Below the pieces are notes generated by a model, which ran no database searches, was not told the DNA's origin, and saw nothing but the letters and a program-made list of their open reading frames with translations. Source: Alphaproteobacteria bacterium (GTDB lineage Bacteria; Pseudomonadota; Alphaproteobacteria; Thalassobaculales; Thalassobaculaceae). Taken from it: 64,000 bases of DNA. The stretch is from assembly GCA_024742605.1 (NCBI GenBank), contig JANSYC010000011.1, positions 1-64,000 of the forward strand, written 5' to 3'. Positions 1 to 8,459 of this stretch are shown piece by piece. Within the stretch, counting starts at the first letter, position 1; the number at the start of each line of letters is the position of its first letter. The translations under genes were made by a program, and so were the position numbers.

Positions 1-904
1 ACAGCAGCCCGACCAGCAGCGCGCAGCTGCCGCTGGTCGCCATCGCGATGCTGGTCACGGTTGTCCGGCCCCACCGGTCGGCCGCCAGTCCCGCCGCCAG
101 GGCGCCCAAGGCACCCGCTCCGATCACCGCGAAGGTCATCACCCCCGCCAGGGTCGTGGCCTCGCGCACCGGCCCCTTCGAGAGCCGGAAGCTGGCGTCC
201 AGAAACACGCCGATCCAAGCCCAGACCGCATAGAGCTCCCACATGTGGCCGAGATAGCCTATATTTGCCAGACGGATCGAGGGAATCCGCCAGGCCCAGA
301 GGGCGGCGGACGGATTGAACCGGGCGCCGACGGTCAGGATCGGCCCCATGGTGAAGAACTGGATCGCGACCGCCGCACTGACTGCGAGGGCGGAGGTCAG
401 CGCGATCGTCAGCCGCCAGTCGAGGGTGGTCAGCCCGTTGATCAGATGGGGCATGGCGGACCCCAGGGTGAGCGCCCCCACCAGCAGGCCGGTCAGCAGC
501 CCCATATCGCCCTTGGCCCAGCCCGCGGCCATCTTCATGCCCACCGGGTAGATCCCCGCCATGCAGGCCCCGGTCACGAACCGCAGCACGATCACCAGCG
601 GAGACCCCGGATCGACCAGCAGCAGCCCGGCATTCGCCACCGCCGCGATCAGGGCCGCCGCAGTGAAGAACCGCTTCGGCGGAATCCGGTCAGCCAGCCC
701 GAAGGCCGCGCTCGCCAGGCTGCCGACCACGAAGCCGGCCTGCACGGCACTGGTGAAGACCGACTGCTGAAAGTCGCTGAGATCGGCCTCAAGCCGGAGC
801 GCCGGCAGCACCGCCGAGGCCGAGAACCAGAGCGCCATCGCCGCCACTTCGGCATAGGCCAGAATGGCGAGGGCCGCTCCCTTGCTGGTGAACGGTCGCG
901 GCAT
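1..904 (-). CDS. MFS transporter, N-terminal part (runs off left edge)
   Basis: The frame opens at an ATG on the minus strand and stays open for 301 codons to the window edge, so the C-terminus is missing. The product begins MPRPFTSKGAAL and shows alternating hydrophobic segments of about 20 residues, with a short basic loop (ADRIPPKRF) after the second segment and another (AADRWGRTTV) near the cut end. Both resemble the D-R-x-G-R-R loops of the major facilitator superfamily. It should sit in the inner membrane as a 12-TM secondary carrier; the substrate is unknown. It is the last visible gene of a same-strand run with a D-2-hydroxyacid dehydrogenase and CoA-transferases, so an organic acid substrate is a guess from context only. 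Confidence 0.8.
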   Translation of the reverse strand, partial: MPRPFTSKGAALAILAYAEVAAMALWFSASAVLPALRLEADLSDFQQSVFTSAVQAGFVVGSLASAAFGLADRIPPKRFFTAAALIAAVANAGLLLVDPGSPLVIVLRFVTGACMAGIYPVGMKMAAGWAKGDMGLLTGLLVGALTLGSAMPHLINGLTTLDWRLTIALTSALAVSAAVAIQFFTMGPILTVGARFNPSAALWAWRIPSIRLANIGYLGHMWELYAVWAWIGVFLDASFRLSKGPVREATTLAGVMTFAVIGAGALGALAAGLAADRWGRTTVTSIAMATSGSCALLVGLL

Positions 905-928
905 CCCCCCGCCTCCCGGGCCGGTGGG

Positions 929-1879
929 TTAGCCGATTTCCCGGGTCGGAGATCCGGCGTGCCAGGCTTTGATGTTCTCGACCATCTGGCCGTAGAACAG
1001 CTGGTAGGTGTCCTCGCTGACATATCCGGTGTGCGGCGTCATCACCAGGCGGTCGAGCCCCCGCAAAGGGCTGTCCTGCGGCAGCGGCTCGTGATCGTAG
1101 ACGTCGACCGCAGCCCCCCGGATCTTGCCGGATTTAAGGACGTCGATCAGAGCCGTCTGATCCACGATCGGCCCCCGCGAGGTGTTCACCAGAACCGAGG
1201 TCGGCTTCATCAGCCCGAACTCCCTGGCGGTCACCAGGCCGGTCGACCGGTCCGACAAGAGCATGTGGATCGTCACGATGTCGGCGCGACGGAACAGGTC
1301 CTCCTTGGAGACCAGTTCCGCTCCCACCTCGGCGCAGCGCTCGGCGGTCAGATTCGCGCTCCAGGCGATCACCTTCAGGCCGAAGGCCGGTGCGATATTG
1401 GCGACCATGCCGCCGAGACGGCCGAGCCCCATGATCCCGAGGGTCTTGCCCCGCAGGTCGAACGGCATCCGGGTCTGCCAGCCACCCTGTTTCATGATCC
1501 GGTCGTCATGGGGCACATGGCGGGCGGCGGCGAAGATAAGCGCCCAGGTGTGTTCGACCGTCGTGAACCCGGGGCTTTCGGTGCCGCAGCAGACAACCCC
1601 GTTCGCCTTCAGGGTCGCGAGGTCGACGGATTTGTTCCGCATCCCGGAGGTGATGAACAGCTTCAGATCCGGCAGCCGGCTGACCACCGCCGTCGGAAAC
1701 GGCGTCCGCTCGCGCATCGCGCAGACCACGTCAAAGCCCTTCAGCCGCTCGACCAGCGCGTCGGGGTCCACCAGATTGTCGGTGAACACCACCGGCTCGA
1801 ACCCATCGGGCAGGCTGCCCCAGTCCGCCATGTCGAGCGAGCAGTTGGCGTAGTCATCGAGAATCGCGATTTTCGGCAC
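929..1879 (-). CDS. D-2-hydroxyacid dehydrogenase family protein
   Basis: This 316-residue NAD(P)-dependent dehydrogenase is of the D-isomer-specific 2-hydroxyacid family and would interconvert a 2-oxoacid and a D-2-hydroxyacid in the cytoplasm. The Rossmann nucleotide loop is visible as GIMGLGRLGG near residue 150. The catalytic Arg-Glu-His set follows as NTSRGP, DHEPLP and TPHTG in the expected order and spacing. The start is a GTG preceded by GGAGGG at 8 bases. It is 25 bases upstream of the MFS gene and downstream of msrB on the same strand. The exact substrate (glyoxylate, hydroxypyruvate, phosphoglycerate or another) cannot be told; at 316 residues it lacks the ACT domain of long SerA. 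Confidence 0.85.
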   Translation of the reverse strand: MPKIAILDDYANCSLDMADWGSLPDGFEPVVFTDNLVDPDALVERLKGFDVVCAMRERTPFPTAVVSRLPDLKLFITSGMRNKSVDLATLKANGVVCCGTESPGFTTVEHTWALIFAAARHVPHDDRIMKQGGWQTRMPFDLRGKTLGIMGLGRLGGMVANIAPAFGLKVIAWSANLTAERCAEVGAELVSKEDLFRRADIVTIHMLLSDRSTGLVTAREFGLMKPTSVLVNTSRGPIVDQTALIDVLKSGKIRGAAVDVYDHEPLPQDSPLRGLDRLVMTPHTGYVSEDTYQLFYGQMVENIKAWHAGSPTREIG

Positions 1880-1932
1880 GTCGGGCGCCCTCCATTTATT
1901 GTCTTATGCGGAGCCGGTTGATCCGGATCCCG

Positions 1933-2355
1933 TTATCTCTTCTCCAGCTTCAGGCTCGCCGAGTTCATGCAATAGCGCTGGCCGGTCGGCTGCGGGCCGT
2001 CCGGGAACACATGCCCCAGATGGGCGTCGCACTTGGCGCAATGCACCTCGGTCCGGGTCATGAACCAGGAGCGGTCGGTCGTGGTCTCCACCGCCCCGTC
2101 CTCCAGCGGCGCCCAGAAGCTGGGCCAGCCGGTGCCGCTGTCGAACTTGGTCTCGCTGTCGAACAGCGGCTCGTCACAGCAGATGCAGCGGTAGATTCCC
2201 GGCGTCTTCTCACCGTCATAGGCGTTCGAAAACGGGCGCTCGGTGCCGTGCTTGCGGGTCACCCGATACTGCTCATCCGTCAGCTGGGCGCGCCATTCGG
2301 CATCGGTCTTCCGGATCTTGCCGGTCGTTGTGGTCTCGGTGGTATCTGCGCTCAT
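1933..2355 (-). CDS. msrB: Peptide-methionine (R)-S-oxide reductase MsrB
   Basis: This 140-residue protein reduces the R epimer of methionine sulfoxide in proteins. The zinc-binding cysteine pairs are present (CICCDEP and [10 protein letters not shown]), as are the GTGWPSFW motif and the resolving/catalytic C-terminal segment RYCMNSASL. An upstream in-frame GTG/ATG region exists, but the ATG chosen here follows AAAGGAGG at ideal distance and gives the normal family length. No signal peptide is seen, so it is cytoplasmic. It lies between a CoA-transferase gene and a dehydrogenase on the same strand with about 90 bases before it, so it may have its own promoter. No msrA is adjacent. Confidence 0.93.
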   Translation of the reverse strand: MSADTTETTTTGKIRKTDAEWRAQLTDEQYRVTRKHGTERPFSNAYDGEKTPGIYRCICCDEPLFDSETKFDSGTGWPSFWAPLEDGAVETTTDRSWFMTRTEVHCAKCDAHLGHVFPDGPQPTGQRYCMNSASLKLEKR

Positions 2356-2446
2356 GAAATCCTCCTTTGGAACGGCTTTCAGAGGAAAGACGTTACCCCC
2401 AATGTGGGGGCGGGACCGTCTCCGGTCACCCCCGATCACTCTATTG

Positions 2447-3661
2447 TCAGCCCTTCCGACGCTCGGTCAGAACCACGCCGTCACCGATCAGGCCCTCGAC
2501 CTCGGCCTCTGAGAACCCGTTCTCGGCCAGGATCTCGCGGGTATGCTCGGCAAAGCGCGGCGGCCGGCGCTGGATCGAGCCGGGCGTGCGGGACAGCTTG
2601 GCGGGAATGCCCCAGCTGCGGTAGCCGTCCTTCTCGATCGCCATCTTGCGATGGATGGTGTGCGGATGGGTCATCGCCTGATGGGTGTCGCGGACCGGGC
2701 CGATCGGCAGACCTGCGGCCAGCAGCCGGTCACACAGGGCCTCGCCGTCCTCCTGCGCGAGCGTCACTTCCAGCTCGGCCTTCAGCGCGTCCCGGTTCTG
2801 CAGACGGTCGGCATTGCTCTTGAACCGGGGATCGGACGCCAACTCGGCTCGCCCCAGTTCGGTCACCAGCCGCGAGAACGCCCGGTCGTTGCCGCCCGCC
2901 ACGAAGATGTCGACAGTCTTAGTCTTGAACTTGTCGTACAGCCCGATATTGGGATGCGGGTTGCCGGTCAGCCCGGGCGTCTTGCCGCTGAGATAGTAAT
3001 TCGGCACGTGCGGGTGCATCAGCGACAGACCGCAATCGTAGAGGGTCATGTCGAGATACTGGCCCTGCCCGGACCGGCCGCGCTCCAGCAGCGCCATCAG
3101 AATGGCGTTCGAGGCGTGCAGCCCGGTCCCGATATCGACCATCGCCAGACCCAGCCGGGTTGGCCCGCTCTCGGGCGCGCCGTTCACCGAGAAATGGCCG
3201 ACCATCGCCTGGATGATCCCGTCATATCCCGGATAGCCGCCATATGGGCCGTCCGCGCCGAAGCCGGAGATCCGGCAATGCACCAGCTTGGGGAACTTCT
3301 CCTTCAGGACCTGCTCATACCCCAGGCCCCATTTCTCCATCGAGCCGGGCTTGTAGTTCTCGATCAGGACGTCGGCCCCGTCCAGCAGGCGCAGCAGAAC
3401 CTGCTTGCCCGCCTCGGTCGAGAGATCGAGGCCCATGGAGCGCTTGTTCCGGTTCACGCCGAGGAAATAGCTGGCATCGCCGCCCTCGTCGAACGGAGGG
3501 CCCCAGTCCCGGACCTCGTCGCCCTGCGGCGGTTCGATCTTCAGAACTTCGGCGCCGTGATCGGCCAGGAGCTGCGTGCAGTAGGGCCCGCCCAGCACGC
3601 GGGTGCAGTCCACCACCTTGATTCCGGCAAGCGCGCCGCCGCCCGATTTGGCTTCGGTCAT
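2447..3661 (-). CDS. CaiB/BaiF-type (class III) CoA-transferase
   Basis: This 404-residue class III CoA-transferase moves CoA between acyl groups through an aspartyl-CoA thioester. The N-terminus has the family block [20 protein letters not shown] followed by [19 protein letters not shown]. The conserved [11 protein letters not shown] and [16 protein letters not shown] blocks follow, with the catalytic Asp expected in the YDG segment near residue 155. The start has GGAG at 8 bases. It is 18 bases downstream of the class I CoA-transferase beta gene, consistent with one operon, and the two transferase types probably act on successive intermediates of one acid. The acyl substrate is unknown; formyl-CoA transferase or carnitine-type activity cannot be separated by eye. 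Confidence 0.88.
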   Translation of the reverse strand: MTEAKSGGGALAGIKVVDCTRVLGGPYCTQLLADHGAEVLKIEPPQGDEVRDWGPPFDEGGDASYFLGVNRNKRSMGLDLSTEAGKQVLLRLLDGADVLIENYKPGSMEKWGLGYEQVLKEKFPKLVHCRISGFGADGPYGGYPGYDGIIQAMVGHFSVNGAPESGPTRLGLAMVDIGTGLHASNAILMALLERGRSGQGQYLDMTLYDCGLSLMHPHVPNYYLSGKTPGLTGNPHPNIGLYDKFKTKTVDIFVAGGNDRAFSRLVTELGRAELASDPRFKSNADRLQNRDALKAELEVTLAQEDGEALCDRLLAAGLPIGPVRDTHQAMTHPHTIHRKMAIEKDGYRSWGIPAKLSRTPGSIQRRPPRFAEHTREILAENGFSEAEVEGLIGDGVVLTERRKG

Positions 3662-3679
3662 ATCATGTACTCCAGAGGG

Positions 3680-4426
3680 TCAGGCCGCCTTGTCGATCCC
3701 GAAGACCCGGGAGGCGAAGCTTGGATAGATCTCGGCGAGTTGCTGGGCCACCGGACCGCGAATGAGCGCGAGGGACTCGGCATCCGGTGCCGCGGTTTCG
3801 GGCACGCCACCCTCCGGCAGATCGTAGTCGAAGCCGGTCTGCTCGGCGATCTCCTCGACCGTATGGCCGGGATGGACGCTGGCCAGGGTGAACCTGGCGC
3901 GGCTCTTGTCGAAGCTGAACAGACAGCGGTCGGTGATCAGGGCGTGCGGGCCGCCGGGCCGATGGACACCGGGCTCGGAGACGCCGGGGGCGGAAATATA
4001 GTCGACCGCTTCGACCAGCGTGCGCGGGGTGTGCTCCAGACGGAACAGGATCACCCGCGGCACCACGTAGTACATGTAGGCCGAGCCGAACGAGCCCGGG
4101 AACCGCGCCTTCGGCCGGTCCGGGTCGCCGATCGAGACCAGATTGATATTGGCTTTCCCGTCGATCTGGGCACCGCCCAGGAAAAACGCATCGATCCGCC
4201 CCTGCCCGGCGCAGTCGAACAGCTCCTTCGCGCCGTCGGTGAAGAAATTATGATTCTCGGAGCCAAGCACCGACACCCGCGTCGCGCCGTTCGAGCGGGC
4301 ACGGGTCAGCAGGGCCGCCGCCCCCGGCACCGGTGAGGACGCCCCGACCGCCACATGGCCGAGTCCGTCGAGCATGCCGGCGATGCTGCCGATCAGAATT
4401 TCCTCAAGTTGCACCTGGTCGCTCAT
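3680..4426 (-). CDS. Class I CoA-transferase, beta subunit (GctB-like)
   Basis: This 248-residue protein resembles the beta subunit of glutaconate-type CoA-transferases. Visible marks are a Glu in VSVLGSENHNFF, where the catalytic Glu loop is expected, then GRIDAFFLGGAQID and NINLVSIGDP, which match the beta-subunit core, and a Gly-rich PGSFGSAYMYY. It overlaps the alpha gene by four bases (ATGA), which implies translational coupling and a 1:1 complex. Such transferases activate a dicarboxylic or ring-derived acid using acyl-CoA as donor. Steroid-degradation IpdB is a related family, but nothing here proves a steroid substrate. Confidence 0.82.
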   Translation of the reverse strand: MSDQVQLEEILIGSIAGMLDGLGHVAVGASSPVPGAAALLTRARSNGATRVSVLGSENHNFFTDGAKELFDCAGQGRIDAFFLGGAQIDGKANINLVSIGDPDRPKARFPGSFGSAYMYYVVPRVILFRLEHTPRTLVEAVDYISAPGVSEPGVHRPGGPHALITDRCLFSFDKSRARFTLASVHPGHTVEEIAEQTGFDYDLPEGGVPETAAPDAESLALIRGPVAQQLAEIYPSFASRVFGIDKAA

Positions 4427-5247
4427 TCGGCCGCCTCCGCGCCAAGAACCGTTTCCTGAAGATATTGGGCGAAACCTGCCTCGCTCCGCGCCATCTCCAC
4501 ATAACGCCCGATATGCGCAAGATCGGGTCCGTAGCCGCCGGGAATGCCCTGCGGCCAGGCCCCCTCCTTCACCTCGGCGATCGCCGAGACATAGAGACCC
4601 GGTATGGTCCCGGACGCGGTCTCGGGTGCATGCGCCAGATCGCCGTCGACGATCTCCTCAACGGTGATGAAGGCCGCCTTGGCAGCATGGGCCATCACCA
4701 TGCATTCCCGCCGCACCCCGATGAACACATTGCCCAGCCGGTCGGCCTTGGGTGCGTGGAACATGGTCACATCCGGAACCAGCGCCGGGATCGCCACGAT
4801 CGGGTCCTCCGCATCGGCGAACGGGTTGTCGATGACCTTCCAGTCCGGGCGCCGCGCCAGGATATCGGAGCCGATCAGCCCGCGCATCACGCTGAACGGC
4901 GCGCCCCGCTCCGCCGCCTGCAGACCGCCGTGAATGGCGGGACAGGTGGCGTCGAGCATCCGGATCGTGCCCGCCTTGATCGCGGCGGTGAACCGGGGCG
5001 CCAGTCCGAACTCGCCCAAGGTCACGGCGGCGGTCTCGACCGTCGCGACGCATCCGGCGCCGATCAGCACATCGGCCTGGTATCCGACCGCCGGGACCCC
5101 GACCAGATGCAGGTCCTTGGCCCCACGCCGGATCAGCGCCCGCACCAGCGCATTGGCGCAGAACGAGTAATCCGGCGGCAGCGCAACCTTCGCCCCATCC
5201 GGAATGCGCGCAGCCAGCGCGTCTGCGGACCCAAGAACCTCGGTCAT
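4423..5247 (-). CDS. Class I CoA-transferase, alpha subunit (GctA-like)
   Basis: This 274-residue protein matches the alpha subunit of glutaconate-type CoA-transferases. It has an N-terminal DGAKVALPPDYSF segment where the family has its glycine-rich CoA-binding loop, then LHLVGVPAVGYQADVLIGAG, and a C-terminal HAPKADRLGNVFIG core seen in CoA-transferase family I. The start follows GGAGGG at 7 bases. It is the first gene of a tightly spaced alpha-beta-class III transferase run, with only 72 bases separating it from the SDR gene behind it. It should act in the cytoplasm with the beta subunit to load CoA onto an unknown carboxylic acid. Confidence 0.82.
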   Translation of the reverse strand: MTEVLGSADALAARIPDGAKVALPPDYSFCANALVRALIRRGAKDLHLVGVPAVGYQADVLIGAGCVATVETAAVTLGEFGLAPRFTAAIKAGTIRMLDATCPAIHGGLQAAERGAPFSVMRGLIGSDILARRPDWKVIDNPFADAEDPIVAIPALVPDVTMFHAPKADRLGNVFIGVRRECMVMAHAAKAAFITVEEIVDGDLAHAPETASGTIPGLYVSAIAEVKEGAWPQGIPGGYGPDLAHIGRYVEMARSEAGFAQYLQETVLGAEAAE

Positions 5248-5319
5248 GATCGTTCCCTCCTGACTTTTTCCGGATTGTGGGACGTCAAACGGTCGCCGAC
5301 AAGACGTCCGGCTGCCGCG

Positions 5320-6126
5320 TCACCCGTTCCCGATCTGACCGAACCCCTGAACCGGTGCCACGTACTGTTTGTAGATGGCCGACGCGATCAGCCCGGCATC
5401 GATCGGCAGCATGACGCCGGTGATCGCCGCCGCCTTATCGGACAGCAGGAACTCGATCCCGTCGGCGATGTTCTGCGGATAGACCAGGATCGGCAGCGCG
5501 CCGGAGGCCCTGATCGCTTCCGGATCCCGGTGGCCGCTGTCGATCCGCGCCTGGATGGCGGGCGTGATGGTATAGGTCGGCGCCACGCCGTTCACCCGGA
5601 TCTTGTGCACCCCGTATTCGCAGGCCAGCAGCTCCGTCAGCGACTTCACCGCCGCCTTGCCGACGCAGTAGCTCGGCAGCGGCAGGGCCGCGAAGCTGTT
5701 GATCGAGCCGATGGTGACCATCGCCCCGGTCTGACGCGGGATCATCCGGGCACCGACGGCCTTGGTGATCACATAGGTGCCGCGATAGTTCACCCGCCAG
5801 ATCTCGTCATGCTCGTCCATGTCCATCACCTGGGAGGTCATGGCGTTCTGGAGCAGGCCGGCGGCGTGCACCAGACCCCAGATCGGACCGATCTCTTCCT
5901 CGACCCCATCGACCAGCGCATGGACAGACGCGTCCTCGCCGGCCTGGAAGGCGCGCGCATGCGCCACCCCTCCGGCGGCCCGGATTCCGGCCGCCACGGC
6001 TTCGGCGCCCTCGGCATTGCGATCCGCGACCACCACCTCGTCCCCGGCTCGCGCCAGCGTCTCCGCCGTCGCCTGCCCGATCCCGCTGGCCGCCCCCGTC
6101 ACCAGCATCACGCGCTTGTCCGTCAT
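5320..6126 (-). CDS. SDR family NAD(P)-dependent oxidoreductase
   Basis: This 268-residue classical short-chain dehydrogenase has the TGAASGIG cofactor loop near residue 11 and the acidic VADRN end of beta-2, which favours NAD(H). It also has the catalytic Ser in IGSINSF and the Y-x3-K pair in SYCVGK. The start ATG has a GGGAGG site at 6 bases. It lies between the nitroreductase and CoA-transferase genes on the same strand with small gaps, so it probably supplies an alcohol/ketone oxidation step for the same acid pathway. The substrate is not identifiable. The C-terminal tail (IYKQYVAPVQGFGQIGNG) is longer than in minimal SDRs. Confidence 0.88.
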   Translation of the reverse strand: MTDKRVMLVTGAASGIGQATAETLARAGDEVVVADRNAEGAEAVAAGIRAAGGVAHARAFQAGEDASVHALVDGVEEEIGPIWGLVHAAGLLQNAMTSQVMDMDEHDEIWRVNYRGTYVITKAVGARMIPRQTGAMVTIGSINSFAALPLPSYCVGKAAVKSLTELLACEYGVHKIRVNGVAPTYTITPAIQARIDSGHRDPEAIRASGALPILVYPQNIADGIEFLLSDKAAAITGVMLPIDAGLIASAIYKQYVAPVQGFGQIGNG

Positions 6127-6162
6127 TCTTTCCTCCCATCGATGTATTTTCGGTGCCGTGTC

Positions 6163-6903
6163 TCAGTCGTCGCGGAAGCTGACCCAGTCCTCCAGCGGCG
6201 CGCGTTCGGTGATCAGGCTGTTTTCCGGGACCGTCCAGTCGGCGTATCCCAGCGACAGCCCGCAGACCACGACCTCGCCGTCGTCCAGGTTCAGGGTTTC
6301 CCGGATCGGTTGGTGATAGGGCGCGAAGGCAGCCTGCGGGCAGCTCTCCAAGCCGTGGGCGCGGGCGAGAACCATGACGTTCTGCAGGAACATCCCGTAG
6401 TCGAGCCAGGAGCCGATCTCGAGCCGCCGGTCGATCGTGAAGATGATCCCCACCGGCGCGTCGAAGAAGGTGTAGTTGCGGCCGTGCTGGACGTGCATCC
6501 GGTCGGTGTCGCCCTTCTTGATCCCGAGCAGCCCGTACAGGTCCCAGCCGACCTTGCGGCGGCGGGCCAGAAACGGCTCCGGGAACTGTTTGGGATAATA
6601 GGAATACTCCCCCTTGCCCTCGACCTCCGGGTCGTCGAACGCCTTCAGGACCGCCGCCGAGAGCCGGTCCTTGGCCGCCCCGGTCAGCACATGGGCGCGC
6701 CAGGGCTGCATGTTGGTGCCGGACGGCGCCCGGGCGGCGATCTTCAGGACCCGCTCCACGATCTCGCGCGGCACCGCATCCGGTTTGAACGCCCGGACAG
6801 AGCGGCGTTGGCCGACGACCCGTTCGATCTCGGACGGCGCCTCGACGCCGAGGGGGATTTCGGGAGCTTCGGTGGGGGGGCGGCCGGCGGGTGTGTCTGT
6901 CAT
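6163..6903 (-). CDS. Nitroreductase family flavoprotein
   Basis: This 246-residue member of the NfnB/NADH-oxidase-like nitroreductase family should bind FMN and reduce nitro, quinone or enone groups with NAD(P)H as a dimer. The diagnostic N-terminal FMN block is present (RRSVRAFKPDAV followed by ARAPSGTNMQPWR), as is LARAHGLESCPQAAF in the second half. The end part VVCGLSLGYAD matches the usual GYP-type FMN loop. It is probably the first gene of the minus-strand catabolic run; the 129 bases beyond its start face the divergent cyclase gene and should contain both promoters. Confidence 0.88.
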   Translation of the reverse strand: MTDTPAGRPPTEAPEIPLGVEAPSEIERVVGQRRSVRAFKPDAVPREIVERVLKIAARAPSGTNMQPWRAHVLTGAAKDRLSAAVLKAFDDPEVEGKGEYSYYPKQFPEPFLARRRKVGWDLYGLLGIKKGDTDRMHVQHGRNYTFFDAPVGIIFTIDRRLEIGSWLDYGMFLQNVMVLARAHGLESCPQAAFAPYHQPIRETLNLDDGEVVVCGLSLGYADWTVPENSLITERAPLEDWVSFRDD

Positions 6904-7032
6904 GCCGGGACGTTAACCGTGTCCCTTGCCGGACGCCAGTGCGCGAAGCCTCTCCCTCCATGGAAACCGAAGGCGGGCCATGGCACACTTGTGTGGTTAA
7001 TGAACAATTAAAACGTTCAAGAGGAGCGGAAC

Positions 7033-7983
7033 ATGTTCAAGAGAACCGTCTTAACTCTGACGCTGGCCGGCACGCTCGGCCTCGGCCTTCAGGCACAGGC
7101 CGCCGAGGATTGGTATCCCTCGAAATACGGTGCCGACGATCAGGCGGGCGCCTCCAACCTGATGACACCGGCAAAGGCTCTGGAAGCCACCAAGCTGATC
7201 AAGACCGGCAACACGGTCTCGCTCGCCCGCACCTATCAGGCGGAGATGCCGCTGTTCGGCCAGCGTGTGTTCGCGGTGCGCGCCACCTCCGGGCTCGCCG
7301 GCGGACCGTTCGGCGAGAACCACGTGATCTGGATGGACGATTTCCTGGCGACCGAGATCGGCCAGGTCGGCACCCAGTTCGACGGTCTCGCCCATATCGG
7401 AGTCGGCGGAGACACGGATCTGTTCTACAACGGCACCCCTGCCAGCGAGGTGATCGGGGGCTATGGCGTGAAGAAGCTGGGCATCGAGCATGTCAAACCG
7501 TTCTTCACCCGCGGCATCCTGCTGAACTTCGAGGCGCTGAAGGGCCGCTCCATGGAACTGGGCGAAGAGATCACGGTCGAGGATATCGAAGCGGCCATGG
7601 ACGCCCAGGGCCTGGCGGAGATCACCGAAGGCGATGTTGTGATCCTGCATACCGGCTGGGGCGCCAAGTGGATCAAGGACAACGCCACCTTCAATTCGGG
7701 TGAGCCCGGCATCGGCATTCCGGCCGCCGAATACCTGGTGAGCAAAGGCGTCGCCGTGGTCGGCTCCGACGCCTGGGCGGTCGAGGTGGTGCCGAACCCG
7801 GACAAGACCCAGGTCTTCCCGGTGCACCAGATCTTCCTCGTCAAGAACGGCATCTTCATCCACGAGAACGTCGCGACCGAGAACCTGGTCGCCGCCGGCG
7901 TGGACGAGTTCGCCTATATCTTCAATCCGTTCGCCGTGAAGGGGGCCACCGGCTCGCCGGGCAACGCGCTGGCGGCCTACTGA
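7033..7983 (+). CDS. Exported cyclase-family (kynurenine-formamidase-like) hydrolase
   Basis: This 316-residue protein has an N-terminal signal peptide (basic MFKR, hydrophobic LTLAGTLGLGL, cleavage near AQA-AE), so it is likely periplasmic. The mature part matches the metal-dependent cyclase family (PF04199 type): NLMTPAKALEATKLI, TVSLARTY, and the metal motif VGTQFDGLAHIG, equivalent to the family H-x-G-T-x-x-D-x-x-x-H. Members hydrolyse formamides, lactones or cyclic imides. A GAGGAG site lies 7 bases before the ATG. It stands alone, divergent from the nitroreductase cluster, and a strong hairpin follows. The substrate may be a ring-opened or lactone intermediate of the facing cluster, but this is inference. 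Confidence 0.82.
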   Translation: MFKRTVLTLTLAGTLGLGLQAQAAEDWYPSKYGADDQAGASNLMTPAKALEATKLIKTGNTVSLARTYQAEMPLFGQRVFAVRATSGLAGGPFGENHVIWMDDFLATEIGQVGTQFDGLAHIGVGGDTDLFYNGTPASEVIGGYGVKKLGIEHVKPFFTRGILLNFEALKGRSMELGEEITVEDIEAAMDAQGLAEITEGDVVILHTGWGAKWIKDNATFNSGEPGIGIPAAEYLVSKGVAVVGSDAWAVEVVPNPDKTQVFPVHQIFLVKNGIFIHENVATENLVAAGVDEFAYIFNPFAVKGATGSPGNALAAY

Positions 7984-8264
7984 GGGCTGTCTACGCCGGA
8001 TGTGACCGGATCGGCCGATGCCCCATGGCGGGGGTCGGCCGATCCATTGCCGATGGCGCCGCCGGCCGCGACGACCGTCGAATAGCCTTGATCGACCGCG
8101 CGCCTGGCTTCGGTCGCGAGCCGTCCGCCATTTTGGATGGCCTTGAAATCGCTCTCCGTTTCACGGTCTTCGAACGCCGCCCGGATTCGCTTCTCACGAT
8201 CCGCATCATCCTGCTTGCCGGATCTGATATTTGCGACAACGCGGCTCGGCGCGCGCTGGGTCAC
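7977..8264 (-). pseudogene. Remnant of a diacylglycerol/lipid kinase-like gene (N-terminal part only)
   Basis: The first ~69 codons read like the start of the DAGK catalytic domain: a strand-loop RVVANIRSGKQ (family NPxSG), an xxGRLATEARRAVDQGY helix, and STVVAAGG, which is where the family continues D-G-T. Here the sequence departs directly after AAGG (about position 8058) into 26 unrelated codons lying on a hairpin, and the remaining ~220 residues of a kinase are absent. The nucleotide-binding GGDGT loop is therefore broken and no activity is expected. The 195 bases beyond the start (8265-8459) hold no gene I can support. The alternative, a functional 95-residue orphan, is unlikely. Confidence 0.6.
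8008..8045 (+). terminator. Strong hairpin after the cyclase gene
   Basis: Arms GGATCGGCCGA (8008-8018) and TCGGCCGATCC (8035-8045) are perfectly complementary over 11 bp, with an inner CCCC/GGGG extension. The hairpin starts 24 bases after the cyclase stop, where a terminator is expected. No T-run follows, so it may be a rho-assisted or processing structure rather than a textbook intrinsic terminator. It also lies in the degraded end of the remnant gene on the other strand. Confidence 0.55.
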
Positions 8265-8459
8265 CGGATCTCACTCTGGGCAGGGGTCATCGGGTCTTGC
8301 TTCGGAGGTGAATGGACTGGCGCCGCAATCTGGAAACCGGACCCGGATATCGGTCGCCGCCCATGGTGCCCGAGGCGCGTCGACCGGTTTCCCGTTCCGT
8401 GAGAAGCCTGTGCCACACCTTGAACGCAGGAGAGCCGTGTCCGTTCCCCGCCGTCTTCT

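Noticed and set aside
245-7011. Very long plus-strand open frames opposite the catabolic genes (for example 245-1921, 2543-4336, 4333-7011)
   Set aside because: They are antisense shadows of high-GC genes: Arg/Pro/His/Gly-rich, no domain motifs, no ribosome sites, while the minus strand has clear families throughout.
6989-7032. Repeated TTCAAGAG around the cyclase start
   Set aside because: An eight-base repeat across the ribosome site and first codons; most likely chance plus the purine-rich site.
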